This document shows positions 49,259-57,831 of a stretch of DNA of 64,000 bases, piece after piece (the first letter of the stretch is position 1; every line of letters begins with the position of its first letter). This DNA is from an uncultured Bacteroidales bacterium (GTDB lineage Bacteria; Bacteroidota; Bacteroidia; Bacteroidales; Salinivirgaceae): positions 91,962-155,961 of the forward strand of contig CALJOM010000005.1 of the NCBI GenBank assembly GCA_937981765.1, in the 5' to 3' direction. Position numbers and translations under genes: made by a program. The notes below the pieces were generated by a model. That model saw nothing but the letters and a program-made list of their open reading frames with translations. It was not told where the DNA came from and did not search any database.

Positions 49259-49300
49259 TACAAACTAAACAGTGTGTAACAAAGTAAATTCATTCCAGTA

Positions 49301-49687
49301 ATGGCGGAGGTAAAAAAAATTCTGATTGTAGATGATTCTTCCACGAGTTTATATCTAATGGAGAACATCCTCGAAAATCATAACTTTATGGTAATTAAGG
49401 CAGCTTCAGGAGATGGTGCTTTAAAATATCTTAAACGGGAGGTTCCCGATTTGGTCCTTCTCGATTTAATGATGCCTCATATTTCCGGCTTCGAGGTTCT
49501 TGAATGGATGCGTGCTAACCCTCAAACCGCTGATGTACCAGTAGTTGTGGTTTCGGCTGTGAATGAAGAGGAGGCACTTAATCGGGCCAGGAAGCTGGGT
49601 GTTCTGCGCTACTTTCTTAAACCAATCGATATCGAGGAGTTTTTGTACTATCTTTATTCAATACTCAACAGCGAGAACTCAAAATAA
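49301..49687 (+). CDS. Stand-alone response-regulator receiver protein
   Basis: A 128-residue CheY-like receiver with no output domain. Acidic pocket Asp11 and Asp12 (ILIVDDSS), phosphoacceptor Asp55 (LLDLMMP), Ser85 (VVVSA) and Lys107 (FLKPID) are all present, so it should accept phosphate. Its kinase partner is not in the window. It is flanked by its own promoter and a terminator, so it is transcribed alone. Confidence 0.9.
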   Translation: MAEVKKILIVDDSSTSLYLMENILENHNFMVIKAASGDGALKYLKREVPDLVLLDLMMPHISGFEVLEWMRANPQTADVPVVVVSAVNEEEALNRARKLGVLRYFLKPIDIEEFLYYLYSILNSENSK

Positions 49688-49712
49688 TTTTCTTCAATTT
49701 TCTGTTCTAGGT

Positions 49713-49760
49713 CATCCCTCTGAAAAAATAATAAAAACATATTGGAGGGGATGTTTTTTT
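49713..49760 (+). terminator. Terminator after the receiver gene
   Basis: CATCCCTC (49713-49720) pairs with GAGGGGATG (49745-49753) with one bulged G around a 24-base A-rich loop, followed by seven T. Confidence 0.65.
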
Positions 49761-49895
49761 CTATTGAAAATTTCACGGAATGTTTGTTAATAATTTTTAA
49801 ACAGCGTTTTAACCAAGCTCTTCAGTAGTCTGGATTGTTAAAAACTTGTTGATTTTTTGTTGAAGGAGTGTTGATATTTTGTCAGGGGCTTGTTC

Positions 49896-49903
49896 TACCT
49901 TTG
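49896..49903 (+). promoter_or_regulatory. -7 promoter box for the RHH-like/thpR genes
   Basis: TACCTTTG matches TAnnTTTG; an upstream TTG is 22 bases away. Transcription would start near 49910, leaving a long leader of about 165 bases before ATG 50076. Confidence 0.55.
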
Positions 49904-50075
49904 TCTGAAAGGCTCTTTGGGGAGTTGCCCTGTTATTGATTTGATTTTTTAGCTCAGGGAAATATTGGGTGGCTGTAGTGTGGTGGTTATGTTTTGATGC
50001 GGAAAGGGAAGAGCGTTACATGGCGCACTAACTAAGAAATCTTAGGTAAGAATTTAATAGAAATCTACATAGGGG

Positions 50076-50297
50076 ATGAAAAAAGTAAAATCTGTTCAGC
50101 CACGGAAACACAAAAAAACCATAATGCTTTCGCGCAGTGAATTAATGGCTTTGGAAAATTACTGCCGAAAGTATAAAATTGAAAATCAGTCGGCATTAAT
50201 TCGCCAGGTTTTACTCAGCCATATCTACGAGCAGTTTGTGGTGGACTATCCTACGCTTTGGAGTAAGCAGGAATTGGCCTTGTATGGATGTTTGTAG
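50076..50297 (+). CDS. Small ribbon-helix-helix-like protein
   Basis: A 73-residue basic protein. MKKVKSVQPRKHKK is a basic tail, then TIMLSRSELMALENYCRKYK and NQSALIRQVLLSHIYEQF give the beta-strand plus two-helix pattern of Arc/CopG ribbon-helix-helix DNA-binding proteins, followed by a short C-terminal extension. It lies 12 bases before thpR in the same direction. It could be a regulator of its own promoter or of distant genes; no toxin gene is adjacent. Family assignment is by pattern only. Confidence 0.55.
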   Translation: MKKVKSVQPRKHKKTIMLSRSELMALENYCRKYKIENQSALIRQVLLSHIYEQFVVDYPTLWSKQELALYGCL

Positions 50298-50309
50298 TTG
50301 GAGTAATCT

Positions 50310-50870
50310 ATGCGTTCGTTTATTGCCCTAGATATTAATCCATCCAACGAACTAAGTTCTTTTTATTTTTTGTTAAAGCGTCGGTATAATCAATATCGCA
50401 TTAGTTGGGTGGAGCCTACTACATTTCATCTTACCCTTGCGTTTTTGGGTGAAATTCCAGAGCGGCTGGTTGATGAAATTTCTTTTGAACTTCAAAATGG
50501 AACAAAGGGTTTATCCGCTTTTCAGTTTTCGTTGAAAGGGTTCGGATATTTTGGTTCGCTTCGTAACCCCAGAGTGCTTTGGATAGGTGTGGAAAACAAC
50601 CACCTGTTGAAAGGATTGCAGAAAGTAGTTGCTAACGGTGTAAGCAATTGTGGGATAGAGTTGGAAAAACGGGAATTTAGCCCGCATCTGACGGTGGGAA
50701 GGGTGAAAGATAACGTAGAGCTTCCTGGATTAAAAAAATTGGTGGAGGAGCATTCGCAAACTTTTTTTCAACATGTTGGTGTAGAACAGTTTGTTTTGTA
50801 TAAAAGTGAGCTTACTCCGCTAGGGGCGGTGCATTCCGTATTGCAGGAGTTTCCGCTTAAAAGAGCTTAA
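50310..50870 (+). CDS. thpR: RNA 2',3'-cyclic phosphodiesterase (2'-5' RNA ligase family)
   Basis: A 186-residue 2H phosphoesterase. The two catalytic HxTx motifs are HLTL (in TFHLTLAFLG, about residue 46) and HLTV (in FSPHLTVGRV, about residue 128). Such enzymes open 2',3'-cyclic phosphate RNA ends; the in-cell substrate is uncertain. Length and motif spacing fit ThpR. Its stop shares a TTAA with the stop of the convergent miaA gene (50867-50870). Confidence 0.9.
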   Translation: MRSFIALDINPSNELSSFYFLLKRRYNQYRISWVEPTTFHLTLAFLGEIPERLVDEISFELQNGTKGLSAFQFSLKGFGYFGSLRNPRVLWIGVENNHLLKGLQKVVANGVSNCGIELEKREFSPHLTVGRVKDNVELPGLKKLVEEHSQTFFQHVGVEQFVLYKSELTPLGAVHSVLQEFPLKRA

Positions 50871-51793
50871 GCGCGGGGAAAATTTTCGATCATTGTTGAT
50901 ATGAGTTTTTTAATCCCCGAATAATTGTTCCACTGAAATCGGAAGGCTTCGTCGTAACGGCGGAACCAGTTGTCTTGTTTACGGGCAAATTGCCGGGTGT
51001 TGTTTTTTATTTTGGTTATGGCTTCTTCGAGAGAAATCTTATGGTCGAAAAATTCGAAGAGTTCCTGATAACCAACGGTTTGAAGTGCCTGTAGGTTTTT
51101 ATGCGGATAAAGCTGAAGGGCTTCGTCGACGATTCCGGACTCGACCATCTTGTCAACGCGCTGGTTAATTCTGTGGTAGAGTAGGTCGCGTTGCATTTCG
51201 AGAACAATTAAAGCCGAGTAGAAGGGGCGGTGTTTGTCTTTTCCGAGAAAAGCGGAAAGGGGGATTCCGCAGGTGTAGAAAACTTCCAATCCGCGAAGAA
51301 GACGTCGGGGATTTTGAATATCGATTTTGGAGAAATATTCGGGGTCTACCGATTTTAACTCTTGTTGCAGTTCCTCAATAAGGCCTTGGTCGATTTTTGA
51401 TTGAATTTGGGCTCGGATTGACTGGTCGGGTGACGGGATATCGTCAATTCCTTTCAGAACCGCATCGATGTAAAGGCCGCTGCCACCGGTCATAAACACA
51501 ATTTGGTAGTGGCGGAACAGTTCCGATAATTGTTGTCGAGCTAGTGTTCCAAAATCGTTGGCATTTAGTGGCTGATGAATGGAGTGGGTTTGAATAAAAT
51601 AGTGTTGGGTTTTGGTGAGGTGTTCCGGTTCAGGCACAGCAGTTCCGATGCTCATTTCCCGGTATATCTGGCGGGAATCGCACGATATCACCACCGACGA
51701 GAAGTCGGCAGCCAGTTGCGCGGTCAGGGCTGTTTTACCCACAGCGGTGGGGCCTCCTATGGTAATAAGCAATCTATGTTTTTGGGGCATCAT
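50867..51793 (-). CDS. miaA: tRNA dimethylallyltransferase
   Basis: Adds the isopentenyl group to A37 of tRNAs reading UNN codons, 308 residues. P-loop GPTAVGKTAL (residues 14-23), the substrate segment SCDSRQIYREMSIGTAVP and FMTGGSGLYIDAVLKG are diagnostic; the zinc-free C-domain contains NNTRQFARKQDNWFRR. It lies convergent to thpR and downstream of the DPP III terminator. Confidence 0.96.
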   Translation of the reverse strand: MMPQKHRLLITIGGPTAVGKTALTAQLAADFSSVVISCDSRQIYREMSIGTAVPEPEHLTKTQHYFIQTHSIHQPLNANDFGTLARQQLSELFRHYQIVFMTGGSGLYIDAVLKGIDDIPSPDQSIRAQIQSKIDQGLIEELQQELKSVDPEYFSKIDIQNPRRLLRGLEVFYTCGIPLSAFLGKDKHRPFYSALIVLEMQRDLLYHRINQRVDKMVESGIVDEALQLYPHKNLQALQTVGYQELFEFFDHKISLEEAITKIKNNTRQFARKQDNWFRRYDEAFRFQWNNYSGIKKLISTMIENFPRA

Positions 51794-51809
51794 ATCTAAA
51801 GATTATGAA

Positions 51810-51843
51810 AAAACCTTGCGGAAAATTTTTCCCACAAGGTTTT
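51810..51843 (-). terminator. Terminator after the DPP III gene
   Basis: AAAACCTTG (51810-51818) pairs perfectly with CAAGGTTTT (51835-51843); on the - strand T-rich sequence follows. It separates the long minus-strand gene run from miaA. Confidence 0.75.
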
Positions 51844-51862
51844 CTTGAACGGTTGGTGACGT

Positions 51863-53908
51863 TTAGTTTTTTAAAGGTAGAACGGTGTAGTTTTTAGCAT
51901 AGAATAGCATTTGCTCTTTGAAATCTTCGGGAATGGTTAGTTTAACATCGGTTATTTCGTTGTTTTTGATGGTAGCTACCAGTTGCGGCTGAATAAATCC
52001 GCTGTAGGGTGCTATGTTCAGTTTGCTGTAGCGGTCGAGTACTTCTTTATGAAGTTCGTAATCTACAGGTGCCCCATAAGTTTCTATAAGGTTTTTAGCA
52101 TCTTGGAAATCGCCCTCGCTCTTGATTCGCTGAATTTCTCGTAGAAGTTGACCAAAGAGTTGACGTAGTTTGTCGTAGTCGTTGATAGCGATGAAGGTTT
52201 TGCCGTCGCGAGTAACTTTTTCAATTACATTTTCGGCTTTTCCTTGATGGTAGCACCAATTCGAAATCATAGCTCGCCCGCGCATATGAGCCTGAACAAT
52301 CTGGTCGCCGAGGTTGAGTCTTACCAGTTGACGCATCATCCCGTTCACGATGTAGTTTATATAAGCTGCTTTCCCAAGGTCGGTGGATTCAATAATACCT
52401 TCTTCAACCAATTTGGGATCGTAAATGTAATAGAGGGCTACTATATCGGCGCGGGCTTCTTCCATAGAGCTGTAGTAGTTTTTGAGCGCATCGGCCGGGT
52501 TAACAATGTGTGGTGCAAGTTTTCCGGATCCGTGGCCAATAACTTCGTGCAAGGCGGTCATAAGTTTTCCGGAGAAGTTACCGTATTTTTTCAGGTATTC
52601 TTGTTGTTCGGGGAGGAAGAATTCCTGTAACATTCCAGAGGCTTTGGAGGCTTCGTCGTAGGCGCTTTCTATATTGCCCAGGGATATGGATTTACTACCG
52701 TATTGTGCGCGTATCCAGTTGGCGTTGGGAAGATTAACTCCCAGAGGCATGGTTGGGCCGCAATCTCCGGCTCCGACGGTGGCGTTGATAACTTTGTAGC
52801 TCATGCCGGTGATTTGATCGCGTTTGTATTTTTCATCTATGGGGGAGTTACGCTCAAACCATTCGGTAAGTTCGGTTATTTTCGAAAATTTTTGTGTTAA
52901 TACATGGTCTTTGAAATAAACCAGGGATTGCCAAGCCCCGCGGTAGCCCATCGGATCGCTGTAAACTTCAATAAAACCGTTTGTAAAGTCTACATCCACA
53001 TCGGTATTTTGAGTCCAGGCGATGCAATAGTCGTTAAAAATTTTCAAATCGCCGGTTTCGTAGAATTTGATTAGCAGTTCGATAACTTGTTTCTGATCAG
53101 GGTTGTTGGTGTATTTTTTAGCTTCGTTGAGCCAGTAAATTATTTTTTCGATGGCCTGGGAGTACATGCCGCCAACTTTGTAGAGATTTTCGTAAATCTT
53201 GCCGTCTTTTTTTACCAATTGGCTGTTAAGACCATAGGATATGGGGGCTGGGTCGTTGGGGTTTATCATTTTTTTGTAAAAGTCTTCAACTTCTTTTTGA
53301 GTAAGGTTTCTGCTGTAAAGGTTGGTTGTCGATTCCCGAATGATGTCGCGCTTAGGATCAAGCACTATGTTTTCTTTGTCATACTCAGGGTCGAACATTA
53401 TTTTCTCCATTTTGGCCAGCAGGTCGGGAACGGTTTCACCTTCCAAAAGAGGCAGTTGATTTTCGGGCAGGTTTTTCACCTGTTGGGCGAACCATTCGTA
53501 GGTGCATTCGGGTACAAATTTCTGGTTGGAGTAATGGTGGTGTATGCCGTTGCTGAACCAAAATCGTTTGGCGTATTTTTCAAAAAGTTGATATTGTTCG
53601 TTGTTGGTATCGCCGATGTAGTTTGTGATTATGGCTTCAATAAGACGTTTAATCTGCAGGTTGTGTTCGTAGTTTTGATCCATAAAGATTTCTCTGCCCC
53701 AAAGGGCAGCTTCCTGTAGGCAATAGAGGAACTTTTTCGTCTGCAGGTCGAGTTCTTCGAATCCGGGAACCTGATAGCGGAGAATTTGTAGATCGTAGAA
53801 CCGATCAACCACGTATTTGAATTCTTCCTGTTGGGTTGTCTTTTTGGGCTGACAACCGTTAGCCAACAATGTTGCAGCAAAAATCATGAGCCCAATGTTT
53901 TTTTTCAT
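51863..53908 (-). CDS. Dipeptidyl peptidase III (M49), lipoprotein
   Basis: Zinc metallopeptidase, 681 residues, releasing dipeptides from the N-terminus of peptides. The N-terminus MKKNIGLMIFAATLLANGC has a lipobox, placing it in the periplasm. The unusual M49 zinc site is seen as HEVIGHGSGK (about residue 455) with the second motif EEARAD (about 510). Related genes in Bacteroidota are often misnamed dihydrofolate reductase in old annotations; this sequence is clearly M49. Last gene of a likely operon with the deaminase upstream (45-base gap). Confidence 0.92.
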   Translation of the reverse strand: MKKNIGLMIFAATLLANGCQPKKTTQQEEFKYVVDRFYDLQILRYQVPGFEELDLQTKKFLYCLQEAALWGREIFMDQNYEHNLQIKRLIEAIITNYIGDTNNEQYQLFEKYAKRFWFSNGIHHHYSNQKFVPECTYEWFAQQVKNLPENQLPLLEGETVPDLLAKMEKIMFDPEYDKENIVLDPKRDIIRESTTNLYSRNLTQKEVEDFYKKMINPNDPAPISYGLNSQLVKKDGKIYENLYKVGGMYSQAIEKIIYWLNEAKKYTNNPDQKQVIELLIKFYETGDLKIFNDYCIAWTQNTDVDVDFTNGFIEVYSDPMGYRGAWQSLVYFKDHVLTQKFSKITELTEWFERNSPIDEKYKRDQITGMSYKVINATVGAGDCGPTMPLGVNLPNANWIRAQYGSKSISLGNIESAYDEASKASGMLQEFFLPEQQEYLKKYGNFSGKLMTALHEVIGHGSGKLAPHIVNPADALKNYYSSMEEARADIVALYYIYDPKLVEEGIIESTDLGKAAYINYIVNGMMRQLVRLNLGDQIVQAHMRGRAMISNWCYHQGKAENVIEKVTRDGKTFIAINDYDKLRQLFGQLLREIQRIKSEGDFQDAKNLIETYGAPVDYELHKEVLDRYSKLNIAPYSGFIQPQLVATIKNNEITDVKLTIPEDFKEQMLFYAKNYTVLPLKN

Positions 53909-53953
53909 TTTTCGAAATTATTTAAGGTTGTTAAATTCCATGAAGAGGGGATT

Positions 53954-55009
53954 TTAGTTGTAATCGCGTCGGATTTTGAGCCCTTTTTCTTCCAGTTCTT
54001 GCGTTACTCGTTTTAGGATTTTCACCTTTTCGTTGTTTGGAAGGAAAGCTGACTTAAATCCGTTGATGATCAAATATTTTAGCTCATCGGGAGTGAATCC
54101 GAATTTTTCAATGGCAATCATATATTCTTGGGTAAGGGTTGTGTTGGAAACCAGGCGATTGTCGGTATTAACGGTCACCCGAAGTCCGAAATCGAAATAG
54201 AATTTGAGGGGGTGCTTACCGTAGGATTCAACAGCTTTGGTTTGGACGTTGGAGGTAATACACATTTCGAGTGGAATTCTGTGGTCGTTCACATAGTTTA
54301 GCAAATCTCCGTCTTCGCGAAGCCTGGTTCCGTGTCCAATGCGGTTGGCTCTAACCCAGTGCAGTGCCTGGTGGATGCTCTCCGGGCCTGAGGCTTCGCC
54401 GGCATGAACGGTGGTGTTGATGTTGTTGTTGATTATGAGGTAGAAGGCTTCCCGGTGATCTTTTGCCGGATATTTGTGTTCATCGCCGGCTAGGTCGTAA
54501 CCCACTACTCCGCGGTTTTTGTAGGCAACACAGAGTTCGGCCAAGGTAAGCGAAACTTCGGGCGACATGTGACGAAGCCCACAGATAATAATTCCGATTT
54601 TAATGTCGAGCTCTTTTTCAGCTCTCTCTTTGCCTCGCAAAACCGAGTCTACTATCTGGGTCATTTTAAGCCCTTGGTTAATGTGTAATACGGGCGAAAA
54701 ACGTATCTCAAGATAACGGATATTTTCTTCGGCACAATCTTCGGCTAATTCGTAGGTGGTGCGTTCGAGGGCATCTTCCCATTGAAGAACGGAGCATGTT
54801 ACGTCAAAGGCTCTCAGATAGTCGGTTAGCGATTTGCAATTTTCTCCTGCGTGTAGGTATTTGGTCAGTTTTTCCTTGTCTTCGGTGGGTAGTTTTACGT
54901 TGTATTTTTTTGCCAAATCGAGGATGGTATCAACGCGTAGCGAACCATCGAGGTGGCAGTGAAGTTCAGCTTTAGGCAAACTTTTAACAAATTCGTAGGT
55001 TAGTTCCAT
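53954..55009 (-). CDS. Adenosine deaminase
   Basis: Zinc enzyme of purine salvage converting adenosine to inosine, 351 residues. ATG 55009 (MELTYEFVKSLPKAELHCHL) is chosen; the frame reaching 55093 overlaps the previous gene. The metal ligands are HCHLDG (about residue 17), HAGE (about 196), the downstream RIGHG (His) and the Asp in VTVNTDNRL (about 282), where the second Asp of the vertebrate TDDP motif is Asn, as usual in bacterial members. Four bases after the methyltransferase stop. Confidence 0.92.
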   Translation of the reverse strand: MELTYEFVKSLPKAELHCHLDGSLRVDTILDLAKKYNVKLPTEDKEKLTKYLHAGENCKSLTDYLRAFDVTCSVLQWEDALERTTYELAEDCAEENIRYLEIRFSPVLHINQGLKMTQIVDSVLRGKERAEKELDIKIGIIICGLRHMSPEVSLTLAELCVAYKNRGVVGYDLAGDEHKYPAKDHREAFYLIINNNINTTVHAGEASGPESIHQALHWVRANRIGHGTRLREDGDLLNYVNDHRIPLEMCITSNVQTKAVESYGKHPLKFYFDFGLRVTVNTDNRLVSNTTLTQEYMIAIEKFGFTPDELKYLIINGFKSAFLPNNEKVKILKRVTQELEEKGLKIRRDYN

Positions 55010-55013
55010 GGTA

Positions 55014-55730
55014 TCAGATTTTTGTTTGAGCGTACATTGCAAATATAGCGGGCAATTTCGGAATTTCCAAGGTTTGAGTTTTCCATTGGTCAACGGTTTT
55101 GGTGCTCAGGAATTGATTTTTTCCGGTTAAATCTATTCCCAAGGTTACCAGGGTGGAAGGGCGGCAGCAATGGAGCAAGTCGTCAAACATGGCTTGGTTT
55201 CGATAGGGTGTTTCTATAAAAATCTGGGTTTGTCGGTTTCTGGCAGATTCCACTTCAAGTTGCCGGATTCGTTGTTGTCGATCTTTGGTTTTCACCGGAA
55301 GATAACCGTGGAATGTGAACGATTGTCCGTTTAGTCCGCTGCCCATGAGTAGCAAAACAATCGACGACGGGCCTACCAAGGGCATTACCAGAATGTGATG
55401 TTGGTGTGCCATTAGGACAATCTCGGAGCCGGGATCGGCAATACCCGGAACGCCAGACTCTGACATTATTCCAACGTTATTTCCCTGCTGCAATTCGTGA
55501 AGAATTTGGTGTTGAGCAGGTTGGTTCTGATGTTTCCCAATTTCAATAAATCGCAAGTTATCGATGTTAATTGAAGGGTTAGTTTGGCGTAGGAAGCGCC
55601 GTGATGTGCGAATGTTTTCTACTGCAAAAACCTTAATCTCAGCAAGCAATTGTGCATAATCCGGAGAAATCCAGTTTACTGATTCTTGTTCACTGAGCGC
55701 TATGGGTAGCAGATAGAGGGTTCCGGGCAT
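55014..55730 (-). CDS. RsmI-like SAM-dependent (tetrapyrrole methylase fold) methyltransferase
   Basis: A 238-residue protein of the RsmI/tetrapyrrole-methylase fold. GTLYLLPIALSE (start of the fold), SESGVPGIADPGSEIV (about residue 91) and VGPSSIVLLLMGSGLNG (about residue 117) are the cofactor-binding landmarks. True RsmI methylates C1402 of 16S rRNA and is near 280 residues; this shorter form is the second RsmI-like type found in Bacteroidota, so the gene name is not given. Its ATG lies 41 bases inside the end of the TlpA-like gene, and using a later start would remove the first beta strand. Confidence 0.8.
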   Translation of the reverse strand: MPGTLYLLPIALSEQESVNWISPDYAQLLAEIKVFAVENIRTSRRFLRQTNPSINIDNLRFIEIGKHQNQPAQHQILHELQQGNNVGIMSESGVPGIADPGSEIVLMAHQHHILVMPLVGPSSIVLLLMGSGLNGQSFTFHGYLPVKTKDRQQRIRQLEVESARNRQTQIFIETPYRNQAMFDDLLHCCRPSTLVTLGIDLTGKNQFLSTKTVDQWKTQTLEIPKLPAIFAMYAQTKI

Positions 55731-56826
55731 GGTTATCGTAAAAAATTTCGGCTAGTTTTTTATTCAAATCTTCATGATTAAGCCAGTTGGCAACGATTAT
55801 GCCATTGGGGTCGATTAAAAACATTCGTGGAATGGAATTTACGCCGTAAAGCTTCGCAGCTGCATTTTTCCAACCTTGAAGATCCGAAACATGGTCCCAT
55901 GTAAGTTTGTCGGCCTCGATTGCTGCTAGCCACTTTTCGCGGTTGTTATCGAGCGATACCCCTAAGATGGCAAAATTTTCGTTTCGATATTGGTTGTAAA
56001 GTTCCACCACATGAGGGTTAGCTTTGCGGCATGGCCCGCACCACGAGGCCCAAAAATCTAACAGCAGGTATTTACCCCGATAATCGCTCAATGAAATAAC
56101 TTTACCTTTGGGATTTTCCATTTTAAATTCAGGAGCGGGTTTCCCGATCATGGTTTTTTCCAGTGTCAACAGTCTCTCGCTAAGAAAGCGGTAAATAGAG
56201 GATGGATAGAGTTCTTTGTTGAATCCTTCGAGAGTTTTTTTCAGCTCTTGGTAATCCATGGTGTAAACCAAAAATCGGTGGATAATATACAATCCAACAA
56301 TGTTTTTGTGAGTTTGGACAAATTGCTTAACAAATTCTGCTCTTAGGTTCTCAAGTTCGTCTATTTGTTTTACAACCTCTTTAGCGGCCGAATCGTTTTT
56401 GGCATCTGTTAGTTTGCGATATTCAGTGTAGAGCGAATCGAAACTATTACTGAAAGATGCACTACTTTCCAGATAACGGGTAAATAGGTCGTGGTAGGGG
56501 GTTCCTGTAACGGTAGGGATTGTTACCAGCGTGTCCACTTCAATGTTGATGGAGTGAGTTCCCGGTTCCAGAAAAATGGGAATGCTTTTCTTTCTTCCGG
56601 TTATTTTGAGGAAATAAACGTCCGGATGTGATAGTTTTCCGCTAAATGTTACTGTTGGGTTGGATCCCTCGGCCGAATCAATGACGATGTAGGTATCATT
56701 TTCTGGTTTCTCAAGGTAGATTTTGCAGGGTTTTTCGTTAATAAGGGTGATGTTTAATGTAAAACTGTCGTCTTTTTTGCAGAACCACAGAGCAAGGCAG
56801 GCTAATAGAATTATCGATTTTTTCAT
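55690..56826 (-). CDS. TlpA-like thioredoxin-fold lipoprotein with DUF4369-type N-domain
   Basis: Periplasmic thiol-disulphide oxidoreductase, 378 residues. MKKSIILLACLALWFCKKDD has a probable lipobox (LWFC). Residues 25-120 form the DUF4369-like beta domain, residues 130-230 a helical part, and 235-365 the thioredoxin domain with active site WCGPC (in ASWCGPCRKANPH, about residue 265). Such proteins donate electrons to extracytoplasmic proteins in Bacteroidota. It overlaps the RsmI-like gene by 41 bases and lies 43 bases after the MogA-like gene. Confidence 0.88.
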   Translation of the reverse strand: MKKSIILLACLALWFCKKDDSFTLNITLINEKPCKIYLEKPENDTYIVIDSAEGSNPTVTFSGKLSHPDVYFLKITGRKKSIPIFLEPGTHSINIEVDTLVTIPTVTGTPYHDLFTRYLESSASFSNSFDSLYTEYRKLTDAKNDSAAKEVVKQIDELENLRAEFVKQFVQTHKNIVGLYIIHRFLVYTMDYQELKKTLEGFNKELYPSSIYRFLSERLLTLEKTMIGKPAPEFKMENPKGKVISLSDYRGKYLLLDFWASWCGPCRKANPHVVELYNQYRNENFAILGVSLDNNREKWLAAIEADKLTWDHVSDLQGWKNAAAKLYGVNSIPRMFLIDPNGIIVANWLNHEDLNKKLAEIFYDNHARNPLSATHSAQ

Positions 56827-56869
56827 GGTTGTTTATAATTAAGTTGATAAAATCTAGATTATCAGGTAC

Positions 56870-57670
56870 TTAAGAATGTTTGTCGATAGCGTTTAGCATA
56901 AACACAGCGTGCAGGAGGATTTTTTCTATTTCGGAAAAGTATTCTTTAACTGCTTTTAGACTACCGGGAAGGCAGAAAATAATTTTTTTGTCAACAATGC
57001 CGGCAAGCGATCGGCTTAACACTGCCGCCGGATTTTGCATTCCGTACTTAATTCGCACCAAATCCATTATTCCGGGCAGTTCGTAGTGGATAAACTGTTG
57101 AACAATAGGTACAGTAATATCCCGTGGCCCAATTCCTGTGCCACCGGTTGTGAAAATGAAATCGACTCCTGTTTTGAGATAATCCGTTAAAATCGAGCGC
57201 AATAGCTTTTCGTCGTCGCCTATAAGTTCATAATCAGTATACACATTATAGCCGTTGGAGTCAAAATATTTTTTAAGAGCGTCTTTCAGATATTTCCCTG
57301 ATAAATCGTCGTATTCGCCGCGGCTGGCTCTGTCGCTCAAGGTAATAACCAGAGCCTTGAACCTTCGGGACACATGTTCCAGTTTTTGCCTGGTTTTCAA
57401 CGTAAAGTTGCTTAACGATCTGCTAACGTAATAATTTTTCTGTTTATCGATTCCACAGATTTCCACGCACGACTGGTCTCCGAACCAAACATGGTCAAGA
57501 AGATTGGCAGACAACGTTTCGCTCGACTCGAGAAATACTATGGGATAGTAAGTTTCTATGGGGGTGAAGTGTTGTGCGTCAGGGACTAAGATTAGTTTCA
57601 TCTCTGTTTGCAGAGTCAGGGATGGTAGTTCTTGATTTTCCTTGAGAATTTTTTTTATTTGCATAGCCAT
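56870..57670 (-). CDS. MogA/MoaB-domain protein with extra N-terminal domain
   Basis: A 266-residue protein. Residues 105-266 form a MogA/MoaB fold: TLSDRASRGEYDDLSG (about residue 110), TTGGTGIGPRDITVP (about 176) and SRSLAGIVDKKIIFCLPGS (about 218), the family's molybdopterin-binding and adenylyl-transfer motifs. The first 100 residues match no family known to me; a remnant of a MOSC-type domain is a possible reading. No other molybdenum-cofactor gene is in the window. It opens the minus-strand run leading to DPP III. Confidence 0.75.
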   Translation of the reverse strand: MAMQIKKILKENQELPSLTLQTEMKLILVPDAQHFTPIETYYPIVFLESSETLSANLLDHVWFGDQSCVEICGIDKQKNYYVSRSLSNFTLKTRQKLEHVSRRFKALVITLSDRASRGEYDDLSGKYLKDALKKYFDSNGYNVYTDYELIGDDEKLLRSILTDYLKTGVDFIFTTGGTGIGPRDITVPIVQQFIHYELPGIMDLVRIKYGMQNPAAVLSRSLAGIVDKKIIFCLPGSLKAVKEYFSEIEKILLHAVFMLNAIDKHS

Positions 57671-57785
57671 ATTCTACGTTTAGATGCCTCAAAAATAACT
57701 TTTTTACCTCAATTTTATTGCAATTAATGCCTATGTTTCAAAGAATGTTAAAAAAAGAAATATTTTTTTTGCCAATTTGTTTTCG

Positions 57786-57793
57786 TATATTTG
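57786..57793 (+). promoter_or_regulatory. -7 promoter box for the siaB-siaC pair
   Basis: TATATTTG matches TAnnTTTG, 39 bases ahead of ATG 57832, in the divergent gap from the MogA-like gene. Confidence 0.6.
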
Positions 57794-57831
57794 CTTACGA
57801 TTAAAAATTCTCCCCATACAACAATCTGTGA

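Larger units (their letters stand above)
49688..50075. other. Gene-less stretch between the receiver and RHH-like genes
   Basis: 388 bases without a gene. It holds the receiver terminator at 49713-49760 and a promoter box at 49896-49903; the remaining 170 bases up to 50076 look like a transcribed leader. No tRNA or familiar RNA fold is seen. Confidence 0.5.

Noticed and set aside
49688..50075. tRNA or known structured RNA in the longest gene-less stretch
   Set aside because: No cloverleaf, CCA end or familiar RNA motif could be found; only a terminator and a promoter box are supported.
53087..53719. 210-residue + strand open frame
   Set aside because: Antisense to the DPP III gene, whose zinc-site motifs and lipobox are on the other strand; hydrophobic bias comes from reading that gene backwards.
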